26,511 bases of DNA from Tissierella_B sp964485455 (GCA_964485455.1 CAZAJU010000021.1:1-26511); one strand, 5' to 3'; shown: positions 1 through 8,787, counted from the first letter of the stretch. Numbers and translations are program-made. Notes: generated from the letters alone by a model not told the origin.

Positions 1-10
1 TTTGAAGACG

Positions 11-54
11 TTTGCACATTCGCAACATTTTAACAATCGTTGCATTTATGCAAC
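11..54. promoter_or_regulatory. Pair of related 16-bp dyads at left edge
   Basis: Two imperfectly matching palindromes share the pattern TTGCA-N5-GCAAC. One lies at 11-26 (TTTGCACATTCGCAAC) and the other at 39-54 (GTTGCATTTATGCAAC). The second is a perfect 7-bp inverted repeat around TT. Tandem dyads of this size are typical of repressor operators. The controlled gene would lie to the left, outside the window, because the HAD gene on the right ends here. The regulator cannot be named. Confidence 0.35.
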
Positions 55-89
55 AGTATTGAGTTAGTCCTAATTTTTTCTTTCTAATC

Positions 90-740
90 CTAAACTAATT
101 CCAATAGCTCCACTATACTATCAATTTCATAATCATATTTCTCTACATCTCCAAAACCATATCTAGCATAGATAAATGGAATCCCCGCAAGTTCTGCTGC
201 CTTTCTATCTCCATCAATATCTCCAACGTATATTGCATTTTGAAGTTTATTTCTATCTATTATAAGCTTAATATTCTCACCCTTTGGTAATCCAGTTCTT
301 CCTATATACTCAAAATCCATAAAGTATTTACCAAAATTATGATATTTTAAAAATGCTTCAATATATCCACACTGACAATTGCTCACTATGAATAATTTAT
401 ATCTTTTAGTTAGTTCCTTAAGTACATCCTCAAGGCCTTCAAATAATGTACCTCCATTAGCTTCTATAAACTCAACTTCATGTTCTGTACTTTCTTTTTC
501 AATTTCTTTTCTCTTGTCATGAGCAAGATTTGGAAAGAAGTTTTTAAATATTTCTTCTAATGTAAGCCCCATAGACTTCCTAACTTCATCTAATGTAAGC
601 TTTTTATTTATTTCATCGTATCTTTCTAAAACTTCATTCCATGATAATAAAATATGCTCTGTAGAATCCCAAAGGGTTCCGTCTAAATCAAATATAATCC
701 CATCTAGATTATCTATCTTCTGTATTTTATTTAAGTCCAT
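90..740 (-). CDS. HAD-superfamily phosphatase (Gph/PGP-like)
   Basis: Predicted soluble phosphatase of the haloacid dehalogenase superfamily, 216 aa. Motif I is FDLDGTLW near residues 17-24, with the nucleophile/acid Asp pair at D18 and D20. A cap domain follows, then motif II around IVSNCQ, the motif III lysine in GLPKGEN, and motif IV VGDIDGD. This layout matches phosphoglycolate phosphatase-like and nucleotidase-like HADs. The substrate cannot be told from sequence. The start is at 740, after an AAGGAAAGG ribosome binding site; a longer frame reaches 803 but would overlap the preceding gene for 64 bases. The stop of the glycosyltransferase overlaps this start (TGATG), so the two are translationally coupled. 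A role in dephosphorylating a sugar phosphate linked to the neighbouring glycosyltransferase is an inference. Confidence 0.85.
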   Translation of the reverse strand: MDLNKIQKIDNLDGIIFDLDGTLWDSTEHILLSWNEVLERYDEINKKLTLDEVRKSMGLTLEEIFKNFFPNLAHDKRKEIEKESTEHEVEFIEANGGTLFEGLEDVLKELTKRYKLFIVSNCQCGYIEAFLKYHNFGKYFMDFEYIGRTGLPKGENIKLIIDRNKLQNAIYVGDIDGDRKAAELAGIPFIYARYGFGDVEKYDYEIDSIVELLELV

Positions 741-1966
741 CACATTACCTTTCCTTTCAGCTCTTTTATCTCGTTGTTTATATTCTCTACTATTGCTTCC
801 CACGAGAAAGTCTTAATTTTATCTTCTAAATCTTTATGTCTTTCTTCCTTTGCCCTTACTTTTTCAATCTGAGCTAGCATAGCCTTTTTTAGGTTTTCTC
901 TAAACTCTGGCAAATCTTCTTCTACAGGCTTGTCCATATCATATATTCTGGGAAGAGGAACATATTTTATTATCCCAGACTTATTTATTTCTTCTCCTAA
1001 AAGCTCCATCAGGGCCTCAATTTCTGTAGTTACTACATATAGTCCACAAGCTAAACTCTCTATAGCCATAAGCCCTAACCCTTCATAGAAGGAAGGCATT
1101 ATGAATATATCCTTTTCTCTTAATTCATCTCCCAAAGCTACTTGTTCTTTTGCACCACATACTCTAATACTGCTATCACCATCTATAAAATCTTCTAATT
1201 TCTTTTTATTCTCTTCGTTAGGATTTCCTACAATATCTAAAGTTATATCAGCAAGTCCTAAAGATTTATAAGCCTGGATAAGCTCATAAACTCCCTTAGA
1301 TGGATCTATCTTAGCACTGAATATAAGCCTAATCTTATCGGTATAAGTCTTTTGTTTTGGAGGATAGAAGATTTTTTGATCATAGCCACCACCTACATTG
1401 ATAATCTTATTTTTATCTATACCGTAAATATCTACTATTTCGTCTTTCTGATTGTCAGAAATTGAAAATACAAGGTCTAATTCATGCAAATTTTTCACAT
1501 GCTTTTCTTTAATATAGGGATTCATTCTAGCTTGTCTCAAATCTGTATTATGGCATACTCCAATAATATTTGTATCTGGAAATACATCTCTAGTTAAAGA
1601 AGTCAAAATCCATAGATGGTGAGCAAATACTATATCAGGATCAAATTCCTTCTTAGCTCTTTCCAGTCTTTTCTTAAAAGTTTTCTTCCAAAGATCAATC
1701 ATTTCCTCTGTCATTGATGAATACTGAGTATTTTCGTAAGGCATTACGTCACTCATTCCTACTATTGGAAAGGGTATTTCTTCGGTTTTAAAAACTATAG
1801 GGTATTGATCTTCATAAGGTAGCACATCAAAACAATATTTATCTTGAGAGGCATAAATAGCCTTCTGTTTGTAATTGTATTTCTTAAACTCCTCTATTAT
1901 ATTGGAGTAATATACTCCTGAACCTGTTTTGGTTGGAATTTGTGCTATAACATGTAATATTCTCAT
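740..1966 (-). CDS. GT4-family glycosyltransferase
   Basis: Retaining GT-B fold glycosyltransferase of about 408 aa, probably cytoplasmic or membrane-associated, moving a sugar from an NDP-sugar donor. The N-terminal domain opens with MRILHVIAQIPTKTGSGVY, the usual glycine-bearing acceptor-domain start. The C-terminal donor domain has SAKIDPSKGV and the E-x7-E signature in YEGLGLMAIE (about E295 and E303). The start at 1966 is supported by AGGAGG six bases upstream; an upstream ATG at 1987 has no comparable site. It is the first gene of a two-gene unit with the HAD phosphatase and is transcribed away from the ABC importer. The sugar and acceptor are unknown. Confidence 0.85.
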   Translation of the reverse strand: MRILHVIAQIPTKTGSGVYYSNIIEEFKKYNYKQKAIYASQDKYCFDVLPYEDQYPIVFKTEEIPFPIVGMSDVMPYENTQYSSMTEEMIDLWKKTFKKRLERAKKEFDPDIVFAHHLWILTSLTRDVFPDTNIIGVCHNTDLRQARMNPYIKEKHVKNLHELDLVFSISDNQKDEIVDIYGIDKNKIINVGGGYDQKIFYPPKQKTYTDKIRLIFSAKIDPSKGVYELIQAYKSLGLADITLDIVGNPNEENKKKLEDFIDGDSSIRVCGAKEQVALGDELREKDIFIMPSFYEGLGLMAIESLACGLYVVTTEIEALMELLGEEINKSGIIKYVPLPRIYDMDKPVEEDLPEFRENLKKAMLAQIEKVRAKEERHKDLEDKIKTFSWEAIVENINNEIKELKGKVM

Positions 1967-2059
1967 ATTGCCTCCTTCTGAACACAAATTGATGGTTCCG
2001 CTTTATTAATATCTCCAACCATTCTCGTGCTCCATTTCTATCCTATATAGTCAGTAAAT

Positions 2060-2068
2060 ATTATATCA
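2060..2068 (-). promoter_or_regulatory. Extended -10 promoter for the GT4-HAD operon
   Basis: On the minus strand this reads TGATATAAT, a full extended -10 element. A weak -35 (TTGTGT) lies 16 bases upstream. Transcription would start near 2052, leaving a leader of about 85 bases. That leader contains one nine-codon ORF (2006-2035, MEHENGWRY) with only a weak ribosome binding site. No known riboswitch or T-box was recognised. Confidence 0.5.
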
Positions 2069-2198
2069 CAAAGGAATAAGGACACAAAGAGTCATATAAG
2101 TCTATCTATGTTCTATACTTAATATAAATAAATTCAATATTTGAAAATCAGCTATAGATAAATGTTATCGCTTTTCTTATAGCCAAAAATACTTAATA

Positions 2199-2207
2199 TG
2201 CTATAAT
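2199..2207 (+). promoter_or_regulatory. Extended -10 promoter for the ABC importer operon
   Basis: TGCTATAAT is a perfect extended -10 element 37 bases upstream of the binding-protein start, with no convincing -35. The transcript would begin near 2214, just before the AAAGGAG ribosome binding site. It lies back to back with the promoter of the GT4-HAD pair. Confidence 0.55.
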
Positions 2208-2243
2208 TGTTATGGATAAAATGTAGAACAAAAGGAGAAAAAA

Positions 2244-3521
2244 ATGAATTTTAGAAGATTATCAACTTTATTAGCTATTTTTTTAGCTTTATCTTTAATG
2301 GTAGGCTGTACTGGAGGAAAAAATAAACAGGAAGATTCTACAAAGGAAACATCAACTAGCACAGAAGTAGAAACACAAGAATTTGATCCAAATGCAGATT
2401 TTAAAACAATAGTTGAACAAGCTAAGGGTAGCACTGTTACTTTTTATGGTTGGGGCGGAGACGAAGATAGAAATAGATGGTTAAATGAAACCGTTGCTCC
2501 AGCATTGAAGGAAAAATACGATATCAACCTAGATGTTGTAGGAATGAATATCGATGAGATTTTAGCTAAATTATCAGGAGAAAAACAAGCAGGAGTGGAA
2601 GAAGGTTCCATCGATATGATATGGATAAATGGAGAAAATTTCTATTCCACTAAAGAAAATGACCTGTTATTTGGACCTTTCGCAGAAAATTTGCCTAATT
2701 TTGAGAAGTACATAGATGGTAATGATGCAGAAGTTCAATATGACTTTGGATTCCCAATAGAAGGATATGAAGCACCTTATGGAAAGGCACAAATGGTATT
2801 TATAAATGATTCTGCTGTAACTAGCGAAACACCAAAGAATACCGATGAACTTTTGGAATATGCTAAAAAATACAAAGGTAAAGTTACATATCCTGCATTA
2901 CCTGATTTTACAGGATCTGCTTTTGTTAGAACTTTGATTTACGATATTGTAGGATATGAGCAATTTATGGATATGCAACCAGATAAAGAAGTAGTTAAAA
3001 AAGCAATAGAGCCTGCTTTAAGCTATTTAAGAGAGTTGAATAAATACCTATGGAATGAAGGTAAAACCTTCCCTGCAACTTCCGGAGAAGTGGATAATAT
3101 GTTCCAAGACGGTGAAATAGTAATGACCATGAGTTATGGACCTTATTCAGTAGCTACAGGTATTGAAAAGGGTATATATAATAATACTGTAAGAACATTT
3201 CTATTTGATAAGGGTACAGTAGGCAATACAAGTTATATAGCTATAGCCAAAAATTCACCTAATAAAGCTGCCGCTATGGTTGCAATTAACGAGATTATTT
3301 CAGCTGATTTACAGGCAACACAGTTTGAGGAACTTAGAACTTTACCTGTAGTTTCATACGATAAATTAAGTGATGTAGAAAAGGCTAGATTCGATAAGGT
3401 TGATTTAGGACAAGGAGTTCTTCCTCAAGATGAGCTTCTTAGCAAGAGATTACCTGAGATGCCAGCAAATCTTGTTCCTATCATAGAAGAGATCTGGGCT
3501 GAAGAGGTAGTTGGAAAATAA
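2244..3521 (+). CDS. YnjB-type ABC transporter substrate-binding lipoprotein
   Basis: Extracytoplasmic solute-binding protein of 425 aa that delivers a ligand to the two permeases encoded next. Residues 1-22 form a lipoprotein signal peptide ending in the lipobox LMVGC, with lipidated C22, so the protein is anchored to the outer face of the membrane. The mature part starts with an acidic Thr/Glu/Ser linker. It then carries FYGWGGDEDRNRW and IDMIWINGENF, which match the uncharacterised YnjB (COG4134) family rather than sugar or polyamine binders. The ATG follows AAAGGAG. It is the first gene of the ynjB-like, permease, permease, ATPase operon. The substrate is unknown for the whole family. Assignment to the YnjB family is by recalled motif similarity. 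Confidence 0.82.
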   Translation: MNFRRLSTLLAIFLALSLMVGCTGGKNKQEDSTKETSTSTEVETQEFDPNADFKTIVEQAKGSTVTFYGWGGDEDRNRWLNETVAPALKEKYDINLDVVGMNIDEILAKLSGEKQAGVEEGSIDMIWINGENFYSTKENDLLFGPFAENLPNFEKYIDGNDAEVQYDFGFPIEGYEAPYGKAQMVFINDSAVTSETPKNTDELLEYAKKYKGKVTYPALPDFTGSAFVRTLIYDIVGYEQFMDMQPDKEVVKKAIEPALSYLRELNKYLWNEGKTFPATSGEVDNMFQDGEIVMTMSYGPYSVATGIEKGIYNNTVRTFLFDKGTVGNTSYIAIAKNSPNKAAAMVAINEIISADLQATQFEELRTLPVVSYDKLSDVEKARFDKVDLGQGVLPQDELLSKRLPEMPANLVPIIEEIWAEEVVGK

Positions 3522-3551
3522 AATTTGGATTGATTTAAGGAGTAGAAGATT

Positions 3552-4424
3552 ATGAATAAAAAAACACCCTATATACTTATAATGCCCATAGTATTATTGG
3601 GTGTTCTTTTTATATTTGGCATTATAAATGGAATAGTACAGGGCTTTGGATATATTCCAGCTTTTGATTTAACCAATTTTACCTTAGATTATTATATTGA
3701 AATACTTAATAATCCTACATTTCTAGATTCTTTAAAGGTATCACTGAGGATATCATTTATATCCTCCATATTAGCAATTATTTTAGGCACCATACTAACA
3801 ACTGCACTTGTCTATACTGGACATACTGAAGGTAAAGTGCTTCAAATAATAAAACTTGCCATCCTTATACCTCATACTATAGTAGCCTTATTTTCCATAA
3901 GCATTCTTTCACAAAATGGCTTGGTAGCAAGACTGCTTTATAACTTAGGCTTAATAAATGCACAAGGTGACTTTCCCCTATTATTGTATACTGAAAATAG
4001 CTTTGGAATCATCGTAGGATACCTTTGGAAGGAAATCCCCTTTGTTGCATACTTTAGTTTGACTTTAATGAATAGTATAAACAAGACTTTAGGAGAAGCC
4101 GCCGAGAACTTAGGCGCATCTAGATTAAAGTCCTTCTTCTATATTACCCTACCTCTAAGTATGCCTGCCATAAGTAAGGCTTTCTTGATTATATTAACAT
4201 TTTCCTTTGGAGCTTATGATTTACCATTCTTATTAGGGCCAACTATGCCAAAAGCATTGTCTGTACAAGCGCATATTGAATATATGCATCCTGATTTGCG
4301 CCACAGGCCCTATGCTATGGCCATGAATGGATTAATACTGGCAGTGACTTGGTCTATGGCTGGGATATATTATTTAATCAAAAAGAAGAAAGGGCTTAAA
4401 GATGATATTCATGAAAGATACTAA
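3552..4424 (+). CDS. ABC transporter permease (YnjC N-half-like)
   Basis: Inner-membrane permease of 290 aa with about six hydrophobic segments, the first at residues 8-28. The cytoplasmic EAA loop that docks on the ATPase is at residues 182-202 (GEAAENLGASRLKSFFY, then TLP). E. coli YnjC is a single long protein holding both permease units. Here they are two genes, and this one corresponds to the first half. It follows the binding protein by 30 bases with an AAGGAG site, and overlaps the second permease by 23 bases, which implies coupled translation and heterodimer formation. Confidence 0.85.
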   Translation: MNKKTPYILIMPIVLLGVLFIFGIINGIVQGFGYIPAFDLTNFTLDYYIEILNNPTFLDSLKVSLRISFISSILAIILGTILTTALVYTGHTEGKVLQIIKLAILIPHTIVALFSISILSQNGLVARLLYNLGLINAQGDFPLLLYTENSFGIIVGYLWKEIPFVAYFSLTLMNSINKTLGEAAENLGASRLKSFFYITLPLSMPAISKAFLIILTFSFGAYDLPFLLGPTMPKALSVQAHIEYMHPDLRHRPYAMAMNGLILAVTWSMAGIYYLIKKKKGLKDDIHERY

Positions 4425-5223
4425 TTCAAATAAATCCTTGAAATTTTTCTTATATCTCGTAGTATTTACTATAGTTGCACCTTTAGGAATACTTCTTCTT
4501 TGGACTTTCGCAAATAGATGGCCTTGGCCAAATTTATTCCCAACATCATTTTCCTTAAGGGCTATTAAAGAGGTATTTGCACCTTATGCAAAAGTATTGC
4601 CAACATTGGCCTCTAGTATCTTACTTTCATTAACAGTTGCTTTTCTTTCTGCAATAATTGCTACCATGACTGCTAGAGCCTTGGTCTTTTACGATTTTTT
4701 TGGCAAAGGTCTAATTAAGCTCTTAAGCTTGTTTCCAAATCTAGTTCCCGGCACTGTATTTGCCATGGGTATCCATGTAGTATTTATTAGGATGGCCTTA
4801 GCCGATACCCTACTTGGGGTAATAATTGTACACCTAATTTATACACTGCCTTATTCCGTAAATATTATGAGGGACTTAACATCATCTATAGGTGAAAAGA
4901 TGGAGTTACAAGCCTATGTATTAGGAGCATCTCCTTTGAAATCCTTTATCTATATTACATTACCCCTTCTTTCTCCTGGAATAATGGCATCTATGAACAT
5001 GGCTTATATCACTTCCTTTAGCCAATACTTCATTACTTTATTAATTGGTGGGGGAAAAGTAAGGACCTTAAGTACACTTATGGTACCATTTATTGCAAAG
5101 GGAGACCGATCTATAGGGTCTGCTTATGCCTTAGTATTTGTTATATCGACACTCACTATATTTATTATCATGGATAGGGTGATAAAAAGACTGTCATTTC
5201 AAAATAAGGAGGGGAATCTATAA
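4402..5223 (+). CDS. ABC transporter permease (YnjC C-half-like)
   Basis: Second membrane subunit, 273 aa, with about six membrane segments. The ATPase-docking loop is at residues 168-190 (ELQAYVLGASPLKSF, then ITLP); the EAA signature is relaxed to LQA. The start at 4402 has AAAGGG seven bases upstream inside the previous gene. An in-frame ATG at 4411 is possible but too far from that site. The stop overlaps the ATPase start (TAATG). With the first permease it should form the translocation channel. Confidence 0.85.
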   Translation: MIFMKDTNSNKSLKFFLYLVVFTIVAPLGILLLWTFANRWPWPNLFPTSFSLRAIKEVFAPYAKVLPTLASSILLSLTVAFLSAIIATMTARALVFYDFFGKGLIKLLSLFPNLVPGTVFAMGIHVVFIRMALADTLLGVIIVHLIYTLPYSVNIMRDLTSSIGEKMELQAYVLGASPLKSFIYITLPLLSPGIMASMNMAYITSFSQYFITLLIGGGKVRTLSTLMVPFIAKGDRSIGSAYALVFVISTLTIFIIMDRVIKRLSFQNKEGNL

Positions 5224-6239
5224 TGGAGTTAGAATTAAAGAATATATCTGTGCTTTTATCAAATAAGGAAATATTAAAATCCATAAATTTAAAAGTAGCT
5301 AATGGCGAATTTATTTCCCTCTTAGGAGCATCAGGATGCGGTAAAAGCACTATGTTAAAAACCATAGCAGGTATTATCAGACAAAATGAAGGCTCAATTA
5401 TATTGGGGGGGAATCTAGCAGATAAAATACCTGCCCATAAGAGAAAAACAGTTATTGTGTTTCAAGACTTCAGATTATTCCCTCACATGACAGTAGCAGA
5501 AAACATATCCTTTCCATTAAAAATGATGGGTTATAACAAGAATAAATGCCGAGAAAAATCTTTAGAATTGTTGGACAAGGTCCAATTAAATGGATTTGAA
5601 GATAGACATGCAGAGGAAATGTCTGGAGGCCAAATGCAAAGAGTAGCCCTAGCCCGAGCCCTTGCAGCTGAGCCTACAGTCCTATTATTAGACGAGCCCT
5701 TCTCTAGCCTTGATATCAACCTTAGAAAGGATATGAGAGAATTAGTCTTAAGCCTACAAAGAGAATATAAGATAACTACAATATTAGTTACCCATGATCA
5801 GGAAGAGGCTTTAACTATGTCCCATAGAATAGCTTTTATGCATAATGGGAAGATCGAGCAATATGATACCCCAGAAAATATATTTAAAAATCCTGTAAAT
5901 ACTCTAGTAGCTGATTATTTTGCCGAAGGGGTCTATATCGATGGAGAAGTTATAGACAATAAATTTATTAGCGAATTATTTACTTTGGATGTAAATAAGG
6001 ATAAGGGGAAGTATAAATGTCTGGTAAGACCTATTGCAGTAAAGGTAAGAAAGGATACAAATGGAGACTTTAAACTGGTAGATAAGATTTATCAAGGTGA
6101 TAACTATCTGCTAAAACTTACTCATACTAATAAGAATTCAAAATTAGAAAGTATAGTTCCAGCCCCTGTAGCTCTGGTTGAAGGGGATAGGATCCATGTA
6201 GATTTAGATAAGGAAAGGCTTATTTACATTCCTAAATAA
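5223..6239 (+). CDS. ABC transporter ATPase (YnjD-like, with C-terminal TOBE region)
   Basis: Cytoplasmic ATPase of 338 aa that powers the importer. Visible motifs are Walker A GASGCGKST at residues 35-43, Q-loop Q81, ABC signature MSGGQ at 133-137, Walker B VLLLDEP at 152-158 with catalytic E158, and switch H191. Residues from about 240 onward form a TOBE-like regulatory domain, as in the sulfate/polyamine/maltose-type ATPases. The start overlaps the stop of the permease and has AGGAGGGG upstream. All catalytic residues are present, so the importer looks functional. Its last codons lie in a perfect hairpin shared with the convergent nucleoside hydrolase gene. Confidence 0.9.
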   Translation: MELELKNISVLLSNKEILKSINLKVANGEFISLLGASGCGKSTMLKTIAGIIRQNEGSIILGGNLADKIPAHKRKTVIVFQDFRLFPHMTVAENISFPLKMMGYNKNKCREKSLELLDKVQLNGFEDRHAEEMSGGQMQRVALARALAAEPTVLLLDEPFSSLDINLRKDMRELVLSLQREYKITTILVTHDQEEALTMSHRIAFMHNGKIEQYDTPENIFKNPVNTLVADYFAEGVYIDGEVIDNKFISELFTLDVNKDKGKYKCLVRPIAVKVRKDTNGDFKLVDKIYQGDNYLLKLTHTNKNSKLESIVPAPVALVEGDRIHVDLDKERLIYIPK

Positions 6240-6245
6240 GCCTTT
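6214..6245. terminator. Bidirectional hairpin inside two overlapping 3' ends
   Basis: A perfect 13-bp inverted repeat, AAAGGCTTATTTA at 6214-6226 and its complement at 6233-6245, encloses a six-base loop. It covers the stop codons of both the ATPase (plus) and the nucleoside hydrolase (minus), which overlap by 8 bases. Runs of T after the stem are weak on both sides, so termination efficiency is uncertain. Position and symmetry favour a shared two-way terminator or mRNA 3'-end stabiliser. Confidence 0.7.
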
Positions 6246-7098
6246 CACCAAAAACTTTATACTGCTCATAGACATGCTCAGTATATCCATCTATATCTTT
6301 TATCTTTGGTATAATAATTTTTCTTTTCTTTCCTTTACCCAGTAGCATACCTGTCATCATGCTTTCTCCATCCGGGGAGATTTCTTGTGTTTCCATTATA
6401 AATAAATCAGGGTTTAAGAGAGCCGCTGCCGATAAGATATCCCATATATAGATTCCGTGATTATCAAAGACATCCTTCTCCCTATGAAACCAATATAGAC
6501 TCTCATTATATAGCCATTTTTCAAAGTCATTTCCCTCATTCAATTTTTCAAATCTTTCCCTAGTGAAGAATCCATCTAAACAGGTATTTCCAGTCCCTAT
6601 AATAATAGACCTTCCATATTCTAATACATTAAGGGAAGCCTCCCAGTTACATGAAAAGTTTAATTCATTTAAAAGCTTACCATTTATTATTAGGGGCTCT
6701 GTAATTCCACCCATAAGTGAAATATCCTTGATCTTATTATAAAAATCATTATCTAGCTGCCATGCATGGTATAGGTTGGTTAAGGATCCTAAAGCAACTA
6801 TGGATAGTTCACTTTTATATTTATTAGCCATCTCTACCAGAAACTTTGCTGCTTCATTATCTGTAAAGGAATCTTTCGAACCTTTGAAAACCGGTATATG
6901 AGAATATCCAATATTTTTCATAAAAGAAACTGTATTTGGATATACAATTTCCAAATTATTATTTCCGAAGGTGGTACTTATACCTAAGACCTCTACATCC
7001 TTTTGAGCTAAGCTATAAATGATGGCAAGACCATCATCTACATCGCACCCAGATACTCCAAAAGTATTATCGCAATCTATTATTATTCTTCTAACCAT
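6232..7098 (-). CDS. Nucleoside hydrolase-like protein (atypical Asp motif)
   Basis: Predicted IU-nucleoside hydrolase superfamily protein, 288 aa, cytoplasmic. Members cut the N-glycosidic bond of ribonucleosides using a Ca2+ held by an N-terminal Asp cluster, usually DTDPGxDD. Here the cluster reads IDCDNTFGVSGCDVDDGLA (residues 7-25). All the acidic residues are there but the spacing between DxD and DxDD is longer. GISTTFGNN and ALGSLTNLYHAW follow as in the family. It is the last gene of the seven-gene operon, 10 bases after the Fe-S gene, with GGAGAT upstream of its ATG. A nucleoside or N-glycoside as cargo of the adjacent importer is a reasonable but unproven inference. The changed spacing could mark a subfamily with another substrate. 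Confidence 0.75.
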   Translation of the reverse strand: MVRRIIIDCDNTFGVSGCDVDDGLAIIYSLAQKDVEVLGISTTFGNNNLEIVYPNTVSFMKNIGYSHIPVFKGSKDSFTDNEAAKFLVEMANKYKSELSIVALGSLTNLYHAWQLDNDFYNKIKDISLMGGITEPLIINGKLLNELNFSCNWEASLNVLEYGRSIIIGTGNTCLDGFFTRERFEKLNEGNDFEKWLYNESLYWFHREKDVFDNHGIYIWDILSAAALLNPDLFIMETQEISPDGESMMTGMLLGKGKKRKIIIPKIKDIDGYTEHVYEQYKVFGERLI

Positions 7099-7108
7099 AA
7101 TATATCTC

Positions 7109-8089
7109 CTATTCTAAAAAGGAAAATAAAGCTCTATTTATAACTGTGCTTATTCCTTCAGAAATCTTCTCGTTAGTATTTAGTAATTTACAAAGAATGT
7201 GTTCAACATTAGGATTTGACTTTGTTATCATACCTGAGCAAGTAGCACAATACAGATATATTTTTTCATCGTAATTTTTAAAGCCTTCTTGCATATCCTT
7301 AGTCAACTGCTTTTCTTTTATAGATGCACAACCCCCTGCACCACAGCATTGAATCTCTTTTATTTCTTGAATATTACTATTATCAATGTATTTCTCAAGC
7401 ATCTTGTAGATTGTCCTACTGTCTTTATCAGGACATGGTAAAAATATAGCCCCACCAATCTTGCTAGAATTATCCTTATCAATTAAGCTACCCATTATTT
7501 CTTCATATTCATATATCATTGAAACTTTAATGTCTAAATTATGCTGGAAATAATAATAGCAATTTGGGCAAAGGAGTATTAATTCTTCGATTCCCAATTC
7601 TTTAAATTTATTATTTAATCTATTTCTTATTTCATCCTTTTCCTTCTCTAAATTTAAATCTGCTATAGGCTTGCCGCAACAATCAAAAATAGTAGAAATT
7701 CCAAAGCTATTTTTAAGTTTTTCTGAAATCATTTTAGTGGTATCAGGATAATACGCAGGAAAATTACATCCAGGGAAAAAAGCCAATTTACTATTCACCT
7801 TCTTATAATTCTTAAAAATATAATTCTTTTTTTCCAGCAATAACACACCATATCCGTTCCTATGTAATTTGTAGCCTTCTTTTATTCTTTTTTCTCTTAA
7901 ATTCAAAGATAGCTGTCGGCCATCTATATCAAGAGGACAAACTCTCTTACATTCTCCACATAAATAACAGTTGTAGGCCAATTCAGGTAGACCTGCATAT
8001 TCTTTTAAGTTAATATTATATTTTTTTAAAAACAAACAATGTCTTGTACATTTGCCACAATCTATGCATTTTTCATGATTTGTTTTCAA
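7109..8089 (-). CDS. (4Fe-4S) and CCG-domain oxidoreductase subunit
   Basis: Fe-S protein of 326 aa resembling GlpC, LutA and HdrB/HdrD-type electron-transfer subunits. Two 4Fe-4S clusters are ligated by C8, C11, C14, C18 and by C41, C44, C47, C51 with the CP pair. Two CCG domains follow: C108, C137-C138, C174/C177 and C219, C248-C249, C281/C284. These cysteines usually bind a second type of Fe-S cluster or take part in disulfide/quinone redox work. It uses a TTG start, supported by GAGGTG seven bases upstream; no in-frame ATG lies near. It sits 11 bases after the GT2 gene. No flavoprotein partner is in the window, so its electron acceptor is unclear. Confidence 0.82.
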   Translation of the reverse strand: MKTNHEKCIDCGKCTRHCLFLKKYNINLKEYAGLPELAYNCYLCGECKRVCPLDIDGRQLSLNLREKRIKEGYKLHRNGYGVLLLEKKNYIFKNYKKVNSKLAFFPGCNFPAYYPDTTKMISEKLKNSFGISTIFDCCGKPIADLNLEKEKDEIRNRLNNKFKELGIEELILLCPNCYYYFQHNLDIKVSMIYEYEEIMGSLIDKDNSSKIGGAIFLPCPDKDSRTIYKMLEKYIDNSNIQEIKEIQCCGAGGCASIKEKQLTKDMQEGFKNYDEKIYLYCATCSGMITKSNPNVEHILCKLLNTNEKISEGISTVINRALFSFLE

Positions 8090-8100
8090 GTCTTCACCTC

Positions 8101-8787
8101 TTATCTATATAGATTTGCAATTACTTCAACATCTATACCCTTTCGATACATATGTTGAAGTTTTTGCATCTTTGCCATAGTCTTTAATCTTCCATTTTGG
8201 ATAAAACGCCTTTCAGAAGTTTCTATCTTTGATTTAGCTAAAGCAATCTTTTCACCATCTGCCTTTATATCTATAGACAATTGATAATCTTCCATCAGAG
8301 GTATATCTCTAAAACCACCTAATTCATCAAAGTAGCTTCTAGTTATAAATATACCTTGGTCCCCAAAGGCGATATTTCTTAAAAGGACTCTTAGATTTGA
8401 CATCAAGCCGCATATTTTCATAAGAGGGTGAGTGCTATTAAACTTAATCTTAAAGCAACCAACTTTATTTCCTCCACTGATTATATTATGTATTTGAATA
8501 AGTGCATCACTAGGTAAAATACTGTCTGCATGCAAAAAAAGAAGAATCTCTCCTTTGGATAAAATAGCTCCATAGTTCATCTGGTTTGCCCGACCTTTTT
8601 TAGGAGAAGAAATAAGCATATATCTTTCTTGGATTATTTGAAGGCTTCCATCACTACTTCCACCATCTACAAAAATGATTTCGCAATCTTCTTTAAACTT
8701 CTCTAAATCATTCATTATTTGAACCATTGTAGAGGCTTCATTATATACCGGGATTATAATTGAAATCTTATCTCTATTAGTACTCAT
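8101..8787 (-). CDS. GT2 glycosyltransferase (TIGR04283-like)
   Basis: GT-A fold family 2 glycosyltransferase of 228 aa. It opens with IIPVYNEAST and IIFVDGGSSDGS, has KGRANQMNYGA and the metal/donor-binding HADS at 86-89, and lacks membrane segments. This pattern fits the family once named rSAM/selenodomain-associated transferase 2. Those genes often sit with the DUF2064 transferase 1, as here one gene away. No radical SAM selenodomain gene is in the window. It overlaps the kinase gene by 11 bases and shares the operon. The acceptor is unknown. Subfamily naming is from recalled motif likeness. Confidence 0.82.
   Translation of the reverse strand: MSTNRDKISIIIPVYNEASTMVQIMNDLEKFKEDCEIIFVDGGSSDGSLQIIQERYMLISSPKKGRANQMNYGAILSKGEILLFLHADSILPSDALIQIHNIISGGNKVGCFKIKFNSTHPLMKICGLMSNLRVLLRNIAFGDQGIFITRSYFDELGGFRDIPLMEDYQLSIDIKADGEKIALAKSKIETSERRFIQNGRLKTMAKMQKLQHMYRKGIDVEVIANLYR

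Noticed and set aside
2006..2035. Nine-codon leader ORF (MEHENGWRY) upstream of the GT4 gene
   Set aside because: Weak ribosome binding site, no codon runs, no attenuator hairpin found after it; could be chance.
1967..2060. T-box or other riboswitch in the GT4 leader
   Set aside because: The GCGGAACC stretch is only faintly like a T-box and no specifier loop or terminator/antiterminator could be drawn.
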